Assembly: GCA_964030475.1 (NCBI GenBank)
Contig: CAXIPT010000001.1
Location: forward strand, 18,557,886-18,621,885
From: Tethya wilhelma
Lineage: Eukaryota; Porifera; Demospongiae; Tethyida; Tethyidae
Length of the DNA stretch: 64,000 bases
Direction: 5' to 3'
Shown here one piece after another: positions 51,301 through 62,665 of the stretch (the first letter of the stretch is position 1; every line of letters starts with the position of its first letter). The notes below the pieces were generated by a model that saw nothing but the letters and a program-made list of their open reading frames with translations, ran no database searches and was not told the origin of the DNA. Both the position numbers and the translations under genes were made by a program.

Positions 51301-52460
51301 TGGCTTTTTTTCGAGCAAAATAGGTTGCTGAAATCAATAAGCATTTTTCTGGAAAAATACGCACAATCTAGCATCTCATAGCTACAGATAAAGATCACTA
51401 TTCTAGCATCTGTACAGAGTGGTGGTGTGCTTATTTGAGCAATTTGACTACTAGTAGGTTAGCTGGAGAACTTCAGTACAACAATGAGTACAGCTTTTGT
51501 CTATTTTGCCTACTATTGATGTAACATGATTTCCCTTTCACCAAGAAACTCATCATCTTCTCTTCGGCCTAAAATGACACCTATTTTTCTTTCCCAAACT
51601 CTACCTATTTTGCTTCAATTATGCTAATATGATTCTGAGAGAAAAATAGGCAGGAAAAAAGCATAATTTATCTGGGCCTACTAGTGTGTCAACAACATGG
51701 TGTACCTACCTGCTCTGGGATGGCTCCATGATGTAATTCATTCACCAAATCACACAGCACACTACCATCGTACAACCTAGAAGTATGATGTAATCATTAC
51801 ATCATACATTTAAAAATCACATTCTTAACAACATGTAACACACAGTTCAAAGTTCATTGTTATTATCAATCCCTTACGCTCCGTAGTCCGGGACCTCTCT
51901 GTGCAGTGTCTTCTCCAGCCAGGAGAGAACAGGGATGTCATCCTTATCGAGAGAAGAGAAACTGAGTCTGTTCATAGCCTTATGGCCCCCTGGGGTGCGG
52001 GGGGAGGGCCCCCCAGTGAACCTCCTCTGGATGCAGTTACAGACGGCTAGGACAGTCTTCACATTACCAGCCACCAGGTCTACAGGGGGAGGGGAGGGGC
52101 ATGGGGGGGACCAGCATGGGATGGTGAGAGGTGCCTCACCTTCAGCGTGGACGCCAGTTAGGTGGACGCTCTTTTCTTGTAGGAACTTCAAACAGAGTGT
52201 GAGATTCTCCAACTTCTGGACCCTCATCATTGGGTTGGGGAAGTACTTGGGGAGGAGCTCACCAGCTGCAAGAGATGGCAGCTGCTGATTACATCATACT
52301 AATAGAGTGGAGTGTTAGAGTACAAGTGGAGACACTTACAGACAGCATGGACCAGCCTGATGAGGGTGATGCCATCTCCAATGTCAGCAGTGAGGTCAGT
52401 GACCAGGAAGTCAGTGTAGCCGCCTTTTGTCAGCTGTTGGTTCACCCACTTACTCACCTC
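45125..52460 (-). CDS. tandem-CH, coiled-coil, SAM-domain protein (5' end in gap)
   Basis: Exons 52340-52460, 52140-52265, 51878-52079, 51710-51776, 50163-51069, 49687-49802, 49158-49253, 48579-48638, 46054-46212, 45125-45277 read in one frame, about 630 codons. CH1 is EVSKWVNQQL..DGITLIRLVHAVSAGELLPK..MRVQKLENLTLCLKFLQ..LVAGNVKTVLA. CH2 is LSWLEKTLHREV..LYDGSVLCDLVNEL..AQEKLQLAFDSAQKHL. A 250-residue Ser/Arg-rich segment, then a coiled coil (RLKQLEKLSKEMMQLYNWRL) and a C-terminal SAM (LSGFLEELNYTHLLPVFTAH, LGDSNLEQLGISVGARAR) follow. Tandem CH suggests actin binding and SAM suggests oligomerisation. I know no named family with this order. More short exons may sit in the 2.4-kb intron 46213-48578. 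The 5' end is in the 960-N gap. Confidence 0.8.
46215..46238 (-). repeat. (CT)n tract at SAM exon acceptor
   Basis: GA on plus; on the gene strand CTCTCTAG|CGCTCTG. Confidence 0.88.
46239..48578. other. large intron of the CH-SAM gene
   Basis: No exon identified. (GT)n runs are at 47745-47773 and 48261-48299. A 104-codon Cys-rich frame on the plus strand (47273-47587) has no family match that I recognise. Confidence 0.5.
51283..51690. mobile_element. MITE with TAGGCCCAGATAAATT ends, copy 2
   Basis: Same inverted ends as 28546-29113, internally deleted. It lies in the intron between CH2 exons of the CH-SAM gene. Confidence 0.87.
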
Positions 52461-52473
52461 CTAGAGAAAGAGA

Positions 52474-53433
52474 NNNNNNNNNNNNNNNNNNNNNNNNNNN
52501 NNNNNNNNNNNNNNNNNNNNNNNNNNNNNNNNNNNNNNNNNNNNNNNNNNNNNNNNNNNNNNNNNNNNNNNNNNNNNNNNNNNNNNNNNNNNNNNNNNNN
52601 NNNNNNNNNNNNNNNNNNNNNNNNNNNNNNNNNNNNNNNNNNNNNNNNNNNNNNNNNNNNNNNNNNNNNNNNNNNNNNNNNNNNNNNNNNNNNNNNNNNN
52701 NNNNNNNNNNNNNNNNNNNNNNNNNNNNNNNNNNNNNNNNNNNNNNNNNNNNNNNNNNNNNNNNNNNNNNNNNNNNNNNNNNNNNNNNNNNNNNNNNNNN
52801 NNNNNNNNNNNNNNNNNNNNNNNNNNNNNNNNNNNNNNNNNNNNNNNNNNNNNNNNNNNNNNNNNNNNNNNNNNNNNNNNNNNNNNNNNNNNNNNNNNNN
52901 NNNNNNNNNNNNNNNNNNNNNNNNNNNNNNNNNNNNNNNNNNNNNNNNNNNNNNNNNNNNNNNNNNNNNNNNNNNNNNNNNNNNNNNNNNNNNNNNNNNN
53001 NNNNNNNNNNNNNNNNNNNNNNNNNNNNNNNNNNNNNNNNNNNNNNNNNNNNNNNNNNNNNNNNNNNNNNNNNNNNNNNNNNNNNNNNNNNNNNNNNNNN
53101 NNNNNNNNNNNNNNNNNNNNNNNNNNNNNNNNNNNNNNNNNNNNNNNNNNNNNNNNNNNNNNNNNNNNNNNNNNNNNNNNNNNNNNNNNNNNNNNNNNNN
53201 NNNNNNNNNNNNNNNNNNNNNNNNNNNNNNNNNNNNNNNNNNNNNNNNNNNNNNNNNNNNNNNNNNNNNNNNNNNNNNNNNNNNNNNNNNNNNNNNNNNN
53301 NNNNNNNNNNNNNNNNNNNNNNNNNNNNNNNNNNNNNNNNNNNNNNNNNNNNNNNNNNNNNNNNNNNNNNNNNNNNNNNNNNNNNNNNNNNNNNNNNNNN
53401 NNNNNNNNNNNNNNNNNNNNNNNNNNNNNNNNN
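52474..53433. other. 960-N scaffold gap
   Basis: It hides the 5' end of the CH-SAM gene (-) and the 5' exons of ATPAF1 (+), so another head-to-head pair may lie inside. A (CA)n run follows. Confidence 0.95.
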
Positions 53434-53485
<52 letters not shown>

Positions 53486-53524
53486 CATTGCTGGATGGCG
53501 CCATGACACCCTCTCTCCCGACAG

Positions 53525-54531
53525 ATCTGGGTGGAGTATCACAAGACCAAGGACTGCATCAGTGGATCCATGAAGGTATGCCATACGGTCTGGTCACATG
53601 ATCTATGTGCAGTGATCACATGACCCATTCCATCCTCAGCCTGAGAGCTATCTCCAACTCAATGCCAAGGCCAAACACTGTCCACTGGTAAGATGTTGCC
53701 ATGGCAACCATGCACATGTGTCATTATTGAAGCCACACCCCTCCAGTTTGTGTACCCCCTGCCGAGGGAAGGGGGCTACGAGTTCTTCCTCTCTCAGTTC
53801 CAGTCCCCCTGCTTCCATTTCACCTCCCTCCTCAACTACCAGCACCACCAGGAGAACGCCCCCTCATCTCTCACTCTCTACTACTTTACTGACCTACAGG
53901 ACAGTAAAGGTAATTGGCCTACAGGACAGGAACTTTATATGCTGTATTTTATTTGTGGTTCTTTTAAATCCACTAGACATTGTCCTGATGCTGGGAGAGC
54001 TGGACATGAACACACTGGTGAGTGATTCAGCGATAGCTGTACATACATGTTTGTGTGAGCATGCAATGATAACTTTTTCTTAATTATTGCTATTGACACA
54101 CCCAGTTTGTAGTCAGTTATTAAAATTTGAATAGTATGTTCTCTTTAATGTGCGTGTGTCATTTTCAGCAGAGGTCCCAGCTAGTTTCTGTCTTCTCTTT
54201 AAAATAACTTAAGCCAAAAGATCTAAATTTTAAATGCAAAGAAAATGCCCAAATGGGCATACGGACATTATACCAGTTGTTTGTTGTCAGTCATTAAAAT
54301 TTGAACAGCATGTGTATACATTAATATGTTTATAGTAAAGTATGTGTGTCATTTTCACACACACAGAGCACTGTGGAGGCCCAGTTCCTAGCCAATCAGA
54401 TGCTGCTCTACTACTGCAGTGAAGACAGTGACCGCTATAGCCTGCTGAGGCAGTTCAACCACCAGCCAAAGGACTTTGACTACAACGCTCTTGTAGAACA
54501 GCTCAACAACACAAGTTTAGAACAGAAATAA
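53525..54531 (+). CDS. ATPAF1: ATPAF1, F1-ATPase assembly factor 1, C-terminal exons
   Basis: Exons 53525-53575, 53640-53687, 53747-53909, 53977-54017, 54367-54531. IWVEYHKTKDCISG matches human IWQQYFAAKDTVYA. FVYPLPREGGYEFFLSQF matches LCALPRREGYEFFVGQW. DIVLMLGELDMNTL and VEAQFLANQMLLYY match GIVLMTAEMDSTFL and VAEAQCIANQVQLFY. ATPAF1/Atp11 is a mitochondrial chaperone for the F1 beta subunit. The N-terminal half (about 150 residues with the targeting peptide) lies in the gap. The stop is 126 bp from that of SZT2 on the other strand. Confidence 0.93.
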
Positions 54532-54657
54532 TGGCATAATAATTACATCATTATTGGTTGGATCAAAAGACACACACTTGTATACACAAAATTCAATTAT
54601 AATTATTAGAATTGCAACTTCAATTTTGCTTTGGAAATACAACCATTGTTCCTATAA

Positions 54658-57600
54658 TTAGAGCAGGCTCAGTTGTGGCTGTGGTGGTGATGTGTCCAAG
54701 ATACTGGCCCACAGGAAGCTGCAGGCAAAGTTCACGACAGTCTCTATGTGCTGTCTGTCTGCCTCCACATGGGCTGTGATGAGGCGCTCCTTAATTGGAA
54801 CTCCCCCTTCCCTTGGTTTCCGGTAGAGAGCTGATATTCTGTTGTGCCTCTGGTCACGATCCGTCTGGACCAGGATGAACATGTCCTGCCAGTCGGGGTT
54901 GATGATAGCCTGAGGGCAGAGGAAGGAGGGGCGTATCACATAATTATGGTACAGCTTTTATAGTAGTGCTACCGTATAGCTCCAAATTTTCATGGTACAA
55001 TATTCTTGTGAATTTTGTGATTTGTTTGTATCACGAAAATTTTCTCCACGAAAACTGTACATTGGCAATATAATTTCAGAGATCGTGATTCGTGAAAATT
55101 AGCTCAAAACGGAAAAGACAGACTTTTCCCGAACTTTTTGAACCATGAAAAATTTTGGAGCTATACGGTATATCTAGAGGGACTTACAGCATACTTCCAG
55201 TGCTCATCATCAGTGTTGAACATCCTGATGTTGTCAGCAAACCTCACCTCCAGGGACCTGTAGCCATGGAAACACACACACACATTACATGCAAGGATCC
55301 AGAGTCATCATATTATAAGCAAAGTTTTGTGTGTCTGTCCGTGTGTGTGTCCGTGTGTTACGGGAGTTCACCGGAAGTGATGCGACCTCGAGCTAAAATG
55401 CTACTTTTTCTCTGGACTGTGGAGAATACAAGCTATGAAAAGTATGCCTAGACAGCTAGCTTAGATAGTGCTAGCCTAGCATAGAATCACAGGCGCTACA
55501 AGTATGGCTGACTGTTTTTGAGATCGCAGACAAGGCTTACCAGTGGCATCGCTATCCAACAAAGAAGCATGATAGGGGAGCCAATCTTTTACAAAAGAAG
55601 CGTAACGAGGTAAGAACATTCGCTTCTAAGAGTCTGCTTCTCTGTTGTTGTACACGAAACACAGCTAGCCAGATAACGAGTTTCTTTGCCAGCTGATTGC
55701 AAAAATGGCGGAATTCCGGAAGTCGTCGTTTGTGACGTCACGTAGTGAGATAAATTGCTGAGCTGGCCAAAGCAAAGTAGCACACATGCAGCATTGCTTC
55801 CCCAGTTGGCTTAGAACAACCTTTGCAGTTGAAGCAACACACAACAATCACATCAATACTGGCATAAGCAATTGGAAACTCAAAGGGCTGACCATAGAAG
55901 AATAATTATTATATACACAATAGCTTTGCTCATCAATTTTATCTCAGTTAGCACTATTGTTTGAGTTAGAGTAACTGATCTTATAAACATACAAACAAGG
56001 AGTGGGCGAGCGAAGCGAGCCCCACTCCTTGTAATTTATAACAATCAATTGGACAAACAGGCAATCAAATCTATTACTATAACCATGCATATTTATACCA
56101 AGTGTAACTGTCCACTAACACTTGACCCACTGTAATTGATTGTTTTAGCTCTGTGTTTGATGTCGGTCCATTTGATTCCAGTGGTGGACCAGCCACATAC
56201 TGACCACCACTAGCAAGCAGTGTGTTAGTGGACAGTCACAATGGGCTGGGTACTAGTGTGGGTATAAATGGTTAAAAGATCGTACAGGCTGTAAGGTACT
56301 GCATGGTGGTTGGTAAAGTCCATCCGGATTGAGAATTCCGCCAGAAGAGAAATAATGAGATTCATGCAATACTTTTTATATTATAGGACAAAATAGCTAA
56401 CTTTTGACTGGTAAGGTACAGCAAGCTGGAAAAGCAACCAAACGAATGGTGCTTGAAATTTTGAAATTGGTTGGATATTTAGAAAGTTATATTCAATTTT
56501 TTCCACTGTGTGTGCAGCAATACACTGACACACATGGGATGTAGCTAGCCTGTTCCCAGGTAGGAGGTAGCAATCAATTTTGTCTTATGTAAACAGGAGG
56601 GGCTTCTCACTAACATACACAGCACTGATGAAGACATGGCTATTCAGCTACAGCAATGGCAGATTTTCCCACTCAATACTTTCTTCCCAGCAGATATGGG
56701 CCAGTGTCAATACTGCCATGAACACAGGGAGACATTATGCTCTAAACAACATGGTCCAACTAATGAGTCAGCTGTAGGTAGCAGCCTGGAACGAGGCTAT
56801 GTAGGTAGTGCTGAGGCTCTAATTTGGCATCCACTCACAAACATCAAGAGAGAACACACACTTGTCTTGTAGCTATGTATGTGGTATACCTAGGAGAACA
56901 GGTTACCAGCAACTAAAATTTAGTACCATCTGACAAGCCATCTCTTGGGTTGATAGGGCACTACCTACAGTAGCTGCCCTACTGTCAACTGTAAAAAAGA
57001 ATACAAATCATCCATAACTGTTGGAAAGATCAATTCCAATGAATGTTGAAAGGAAGATGGATTGTCTAAAGACTGGATGTTATCTAGAGCAAAAAATGAA
57101 CTCATTTCCCAGAGAAAACAATGTGTGTAACCATTGAATGTTCTGTCAAACACATGGCTAATCTTAACAGCATACCCTGGGACTACTCATCATCCAACAG
57201 AAAGGTAGAGAAAACAATGGTAAACAATGTGCAACCATTCAAATTGCTTTATCATTAGTTTCCATATGTGGAGATATAAAAATGTATGTAAGGGATTCAG
57301 TGAATGCTAGCACTAAACATGGGATGGCTGAGATATGCTTGATAATGTGTTGTTGTTCTGGGTTCTCATCACGTGTGATGGGTTTAGGTTCTAGGTTTCT
57401 CATCATGGATGATGGGTTTAGGTTCTTGGTTTCTCATCACGTTTGATGGGTTTAGGTTCTAGGTTTCTCATCACGTGTGATGGTTTTAGGTTCTTGGTTT
57501 CTCATCACTGTGTGATGGGTTTAGGTTCGTTTGATGGGTTTAGGTTCTAGGTTTCTCATCAGGTGTGATGGGTTTAGGTTCTTGGTTTCTCATCACGTGT

Positions 57601-57704
57601 GATGGATTTGGGTACTAGGTTTCTCATACAAATTGACAAGCAGTGGAGGGTGGGCTTCCTCATGAATGGGGATGTGTTGGAGGGTGAGGAGGAGGGGGGG
57701 GAGA

Positions 57705-57770
<66 letters not shown>

Positions 57771-60585
57771 NGAGAGAGAGAGAGAGAGAGAGAGTAATTC
57801 AACTGATATACAATCATAGATACTATACATTGGTACACATTGAACTCTGACCTTTCTATTGGAAATTTTCAGCAGTGCCACTCGTTGTCGTGGAATGAAC
57901 AACTCCCTGCTGGTTGCCATGGCAACAAAAGGGACGTCAACTGCCTGGGTGATCTTCTTATTGTCCAGAGGTTGAAACAACTGAGATGGCTGTTTGGTGG
58001 CAGGGTCCAGCCAGGGCATGGACACTCTCTTCCTGGCGTTGGTTGGATCCAGAGACTCCTCAAACTGGACCACACTCCTTCCCACGGCGATGTAGCAGGC
58101 CTCCTCCAGTTCCCCTCTGTTGTTGCCTTGTGTCCTGAGGGCGCGAGGGACGCTGGTCCTCTCCTTGAAGAGGGAGCAGTGGTTGTAGGGAGGGTCAGGT
58201 CCTCCTCGAAACACCTCCACCGTGAAGTCAGAATATGTCTCTTCCAGACGGTGCTTGAAGCGAGCTACGAGGGCATCACCAGAGTGGTTGTCATTGAGGG
58301 GGTAGGAGCTATACCTCACGGAGGGCGAGGCCAGCTGCAGGGCCTGCGAGAGGAACAGGGGCAGCGTGGTGTGGTAGGTGTGTTCCAGGGTGCCAGCACT
58401 CCCGACGCAGGCCTCGTGGAAGATGGCCTCTCTTGCCTCCTTCTCTCGGTCTATCTTCAGCTTCTCCACCCAGCCAGTGGAGCCAGGGGGGAGGGAGCCC
58501 TCCGCAGGCTGACTGGCCTCGTCCAGCTCGCTGATGATCTCTTGGGTCAACTTCCTGTCCCTCACCGGGAGGTCACTGATGAGGAGGGTGTCCCCTCCTC
58601 CAGCCGTCTTCTCCTCTGACCCCTGTCGGCTGAGCCTCCTAGCGAGGGAGGGAGGGGGCGGGGTCTCACTCACAGGAGCTGACAGAGAGCGATCAGGGAT
58701 AATATCTCTTCTTGACGATGTGAACTTTGAACCCTGTTCAGCACTGCCACGTCTTGAAACAGACAGTGATTTCTCCGACTCCCTCCTAAGGGAAACGATG
58801 GACTTGTCTGACTCCCTCCTCAGAGAAGTGATGGACTTGTCACTTTCTCTCCTAACGCTCCTCAGAGACAGCACAGACATGTCCGACTCTCTCCTGCTGG
58901 TCTTCCTCGACCCACCCCCTGACTTCTCACTGCCTCTCCGAGAGGAAGATGAGCTGCTCCTCCGTGAGACCGACTCCTCCAGTGGGGTGGTGATGTCATC
59001 AGATGGGAGAGGGATCACGGTGAACGGGCTGTTGGACTCTGACCTCTCGTCAAACGCCTCAGGCAGTGGGCTGGCCACTGGCTCAGTGAGGAGACATAGC
59101 TCGATGATGTAATCACACAAGGCCTGCTTGTAGCACTGGGACAGCTTCCTGGAGAACTCTGACAGGCCGATGTTACCCCTCTCCCAGACATGGAGGTGGA
59201 GGGAGTACTGCGTGGGAGAGAGAGATACCTCCATGGACAGCTCTTGGAACTCATTCTCCAGCTCCTCCAGTTTGGTCCTGTCCAGGTCAAAGTAGCAGCT
59301 GTCCTTGGTGACCACGTGAGGATCAGGGGCCACCATCCTACCTCCGGGGGTCACTAAGGTCACACACACCACAGCCATGCCACGCCCCTTGGTGTGAGGC
59401 CGGATGTAGATGAAGATATGGTCCTTGTGGATCTCGCTGGGCAGGCCAGAGACGAGGTAGGCATTGTGAAGCTCCCTGGGGAGGTGGAAGTGGTCCCGGG
59501 GGTCAGAGGAGGTGTAGCGTGGCTTCATGGCCATAAAGGAGAGGGATTGGAGGAAGTAGAACACAAATGCCTCGACCTCGTTCACCCACGTAGGAATGGC
59601 CACACCCAGCACATGTGTGGCTTCAGTTGGTGGCTGTAGGAACTGGACGTCGGCCGGTGTCAGTTTGAGGTGCTGGTTGCGGGCATACTGCCCACTGAGT
59701 ATCTCCAGCGCCGCGTCGTCCAGCTTGTGCTGGATGAGATAGCTGAGACGAGTGATGAGGTCCTGCGTGGGTCTGGTGATGCCATACAACTGCAGCACCA
59801 AGCTCTCTTGTGGCTTCCCCGACTGAAATGGAGAGATGTCCAACGTTGTCTTCCTGTCGAGATCAGGAAAGGCCACCTCAGAGAGAGACTGTTGCATGGA
59901 GAAGGAGCTGAGGGAGTCGCCTCCTGGGCATGGTTTTATAACAATTAATACAAAATTTTGCACCAACAAAATTTCCTAGAATTACATACTACTGCTATAG
60001 CATTTAGGTTTGTATTGGTGCATGTGCAGGTCACATGACTATGACTTACCGTCATTGGTGGCCCTCGTGTCACACCTCTCCTGCTGCTCCGACTCATCCA
60101 TGCTACTCTCGTCCTCCACACGACACAAGGACTCATCAATCCTGGACCAAGAAGGACCAACAGTGACCAACAAGGACCAAAAATTACCAATAATAATAAT
60201 AATAATGCTGTATCCAAGATTATCAACAGAAGGAGATTTGCTGGGAGAATGTCTATACATCTAAAGACCATCTGGTTTGAGAATGCCGGTAGAAAAAATT
60301 GAATAGCCTTCTAAATATCCAAATGATATCAAAATTTAAGCACCATTGGAAAGCGCTCGTTCTCCCTGTTCTTTGATTGCTTTTCCAGCTTCCTATACCT
60401 TACCAGTCAAAAGTTCACTATTTTGTCCCATATGAACAGATATAGCTAGAGGTATAAGACTCACTTGAGGTAGAAGATGGTCTCCTCTCCTGATGGCTTG
60501 ACATCTTGAAGGACGTAGACATCTTTACGATTGTTTACAGCAAAGGCATCCATGGAGGCTCTGGCTATACGCAGCGTTGCCTGGG
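54658..60585 (-). CDS. SZT2: SZT2, KICSTOR subunit, partial (internal to C-terminal exons)
   Basis: Exons 60465-60585, 60050-60141, a 2.07-kb exon 57852-59923, 55188-55257 and 54658-54909 (stop). NNRKDVYVLQD..FYLK corresponds to human NRKNMFVYQE..YYLR. LVLQLYGITRPTQDL, HKLDDAALEILSGQYARN, KLTPADVQFLQPP and SPRYT-like KPRYTSSDPRDHF follow the human order. The C-terminus has IKERLITAHVEADRQHIETV. SZT2 anchors GATOR1 and KICSTOR at lysosomes to restrain mTORC1. A Ser/Arg loop (58640-58990) repeats RRESDKSI. Between 57852 and 55257 the reading phase does not match, so at least one exon is unseen. Upstream exons are not found up to 64000. Confidence 0.88.
54970..55171. mobile_element. MITE with TACCGTATAGC ends, copy 2
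   Basis: Inverted ends TACCGTATAGCTCCAAATTT and AAATTTTGGAGCTATACGGTA, plus AATTTTGTGATTTG inside as in 2582-2990. It lies in the last SZT2 intron. Confidence 0.87.
55350..55760. promoter_or_regulatory. orphan promoter-like cluster
   Basis: ETS sites ACCGGAAGTGATGCG (55369-55383) and TTCCGGAAGTCG (55713-55724), YY1-like AAAATGGCGG (55702-55711) and a CRE TGACGTCACG (55733-55742). No coding gene starts nearby. It lies inside the SZT2 gene. Confidence 0.4.
55998..56034. repeat. short palindrome
   Basis: CAAGGAGTGGG..CCCACTCCTTG with GCGAGCGAAGCGAGC in the loop. Confidence 0.7.
56324..56512. mobile_element. MITE, AAAGTCCATCTGGTTTGAGA family, copy 4 (right end lost)
   Basis: Left end TAAAGTCCATCCGGATTGAG; body as in copy 1. 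Confidence 0.82.
56560..57270. repeat. dispersed repeat, related to 62780-63360
   Basis: Shares GGCTTCTCACTAACA, AAGACTGGATG-type and AGAGAAAACAATG segments with 63120-63340. No coding signature. Confidence 0.55.
57360..57625. repeat. 35-bp minisatellite (GTTTCTCATCACGTGTGATG)
   Basis: Seven to eight units of TTTCTCATCACGTGTGATGG plus GTTTAGGTTCTAG. Each unit carries the palindrome CATCACGTGTGATG. Confidence 0.9.
57709..57793. repeat. (GA)n with single N at 57771
   Basis: A microsatellite in an SZT2 intron, donor side. The N marks unresolved length or a join. Confidence 0.85.
60262..60440. mobile_element. MITE, AAAGTCCATCTGGTTTGAGA family, copy 5
   Basis: Starts TAAAGACCATCTGGTTTGAG. It runs through TTTTGTCCCATATGAA and lacks a clear right end. 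It lies less than 30 nt before the donor side of SZT2 exon 60465-60585, on the gene strand. Confidence 0.82.
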
Positions 60586-60586
60586 C

Positions 60587-60588
<2 letters not shown>

Positions 60589-60618
<30 letters not shown>
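60589..60618 (-). repeat. (CT)n tract at SZT2 acceptor
   Basis: GA on plus; gene strand CTCTCTCTGTAG|CCCAGG. Confidence 0.9.
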
Positions 60619-60621
<3 letters not shown>

Positions 60622-60892
60622 AAAAAAATGAACAGAAGAGTGTGTGCAATTGAAAATCCTATAGCTATATTATGAGAAAGGTTAAGTTTCAAAGTGGCGG
60701 TGAATAAACAAGGCATATCATCACTAGGTAAACTGCAGCTTGGAGAAATGAAAACAAAACTTATACCATCAGATTGGTCTAAGGAAGAGCTATCCAAGTA
60801 ATAGCTAGTGTGCACCACGTTGGGCAAACACAAATTCTGTATGTTTAGTACAGAGACTCAATAGAAATGCCAAACGCAAGACCAACCGCCAC

Positions 60893-61176
60893 CCAGAGGA
60901 GGTGCGACACAAGTGCACCTTTGCTGAGCGGGCAAGTTCGTTAATTACATTCCGATCGTGTGACTGCAATACTTCACAATGAGAGTTGATGCTGTGCAAC
61001 TGTTTGCCAGCTCAGCAAAGGCACACTGGTATCGTACCTCCTCTGGTGTCTTTGCTGGCAATCGGGTGCATGTGATCAACTCTCATTGTGAAGCATTGTG
61101 ATCACATGATTGGAATGTGTAATTAACGAACTTGCCAGCCCAGCTCAGCAAAGGCGCACTTGTGTCTACCTCCTCA
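60893..61176. mobile_element. two fused MITEs related to 2999-3151
   Basis: Outer ends AGAGGAGGTGCGACACAAGT and GTGTCTACCTCCTC. In the middle GTACCTCCTCTGGTG marks the boundary of the two copies. Confidence 0.78.
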
Positions 61177-61244
61177 GGCCACCACCTCACACACCTAACA
61201 ATCAATTAGTTAACAAAACAAGGTGGGACTTTGTACACACACAC

Positions 61245-61800
61245 CAGTAATGAAGCAGCCAGGAATTAAAAATGTATTCTTGAATGGGCAATGGCAACTT
61301 CCTACCAGAGATGTGGTTAATGCTCCCATGACATCCACAAGGTTTACTGTGAGCTACAGACTGCCACTCACACACAGACTGTGACAGTCACTGATGGATT
61401 GTAAATGAAAAACAGGGAGACTAAATATACATAGCTAGATCAATCTGATCATCCAGCTAGAAGGCACTTGCACTGTAGCTATATAGTAAGATAGCAGTTC
61501 TTATATCTTCAACCCAATTAGTCTAGCTAACTGAACTTGTTCACACCATGCCTTCACTAGTGTCCCAGTAGCTTACACCATGTACAACATTGGAACAAAA
61601 GGTTGCCAGCACAACCTCCCAACTTAGTGCCCAGGTTTCTTCAACATGGCCAGTTGCATGATAAGTGAACAGAGGTGTACTAGCTCTTATACAGAGAGTG
61701 AAGGTCACATATTGCTAGAGGTTTCACCTCCCCCTAGACTAGCTGACATGTACAGTTGGCTGTGAAGAAAGGGATTCTATAGTTGGCATATCTAAATGTA
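61245..61800 (+). repeat. direct repeat, copy A
   Basis: Matches 63416-63960 with few changes: both start ACCAGTAATGAAGCAGC and end GGATTCTATAGTTGGCATAT. Confidence 0.88.
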
Positions 61801-61959
61801 TCCAGTCATAACTATTGTTTTTTACAAACGAAAAGTCCTTTCATTTTTCCAAATAAACCAGCCAAGCCATTATATTATGTGATAATGGTAAGAGTACAGT
61901 ATAAGTAGATAATTAACACAGCTGGAGAGTTGAGCTGAGGTTTAGCTAGGTATTAGGTG

Positions 61960-62665
61960 GCCATGAAGGTTCAAACTGATTTTGCTAACCGATTTTTGAT
62001 CTAAACTATTTCTTAACCCCTTCTAAGGGATTTCCAAAGTCATCTAAGCCGTTTTGTCTAAGCGGTTTTAGTCTTGGGCTAGGGCTAAGCCATTTTCATC
62101 AAATTGATTTTTTTCAGGTCTAAGGCTAAGGCTAGGGCTAGGGCTAAAGCTATTTTCATCAAAGCCCTAGCCCCTAGCTCCTAGCCTCTATTAATTTCCT
62201 AGCTCCAGCCCCTAGCCCCCAGCCCTAGCCCTAGCCCTACAGGCCCGTAGCCAGGATTCTTGAAAGGGGGGTTCATATTGACTGACGAAAGTGTCACATA
62301 AAAAAAAGTGGAAAATCTAGGGGGGTCTGGGGGCATGCTCCCCCAGAAAAATTTTGAAATTTAGGCTAATTTTGGTGAATTCTGGTGCATTTTGGAGCAT
62401 CTTTCATGATTTGAAGCTATAACTTAATGTTTTATGATTGTACCTAAATCTTAGTTCTTCTTTTTGCTTCAAAAGGGGGGTGCACATGCACCCCCTTGCA
62501 CCCCCCCTCCCTACGGGCCTGCCCTAGCCCTAGCCCTAGTTTGATACAAAATAAAAATAAAAAAAATTAAAAAATAAAAAATAAAAATCTCTTAGAAGGG
62601 GTTGAAACTAGCTTAGACAAAAAAAAGGGTTAGCAAAATCAGTTTGAACCTTCAGGGCCACCATA
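61960..62665. mobile_element. foldback with (GGGCTA)n arms and a nested insert
   Basis: The outer ends GGTTCAAACTGATTTTGCTA and TAGCAAAATCAGTTTGAACC are perfect complements. Inner arms contain CTAGGGCTAGGGCTA and its complement CCCTAGCCCTAGCCC. A second element (62241-62522, ends AGGCCCGTAG / CTACGGGCCT) is inserted in the centre. Confidence 0.85.

Noticed and set aside
52230..53584. Long open frames across 52474-53433
   Set aside because: They consist of N codons and CA/GT repeats.
57360..57625. CRISPR-like array of regular repeats
   Set aside because: Direct tandem minisatellite without unique spacers in a eukaryotic intron.
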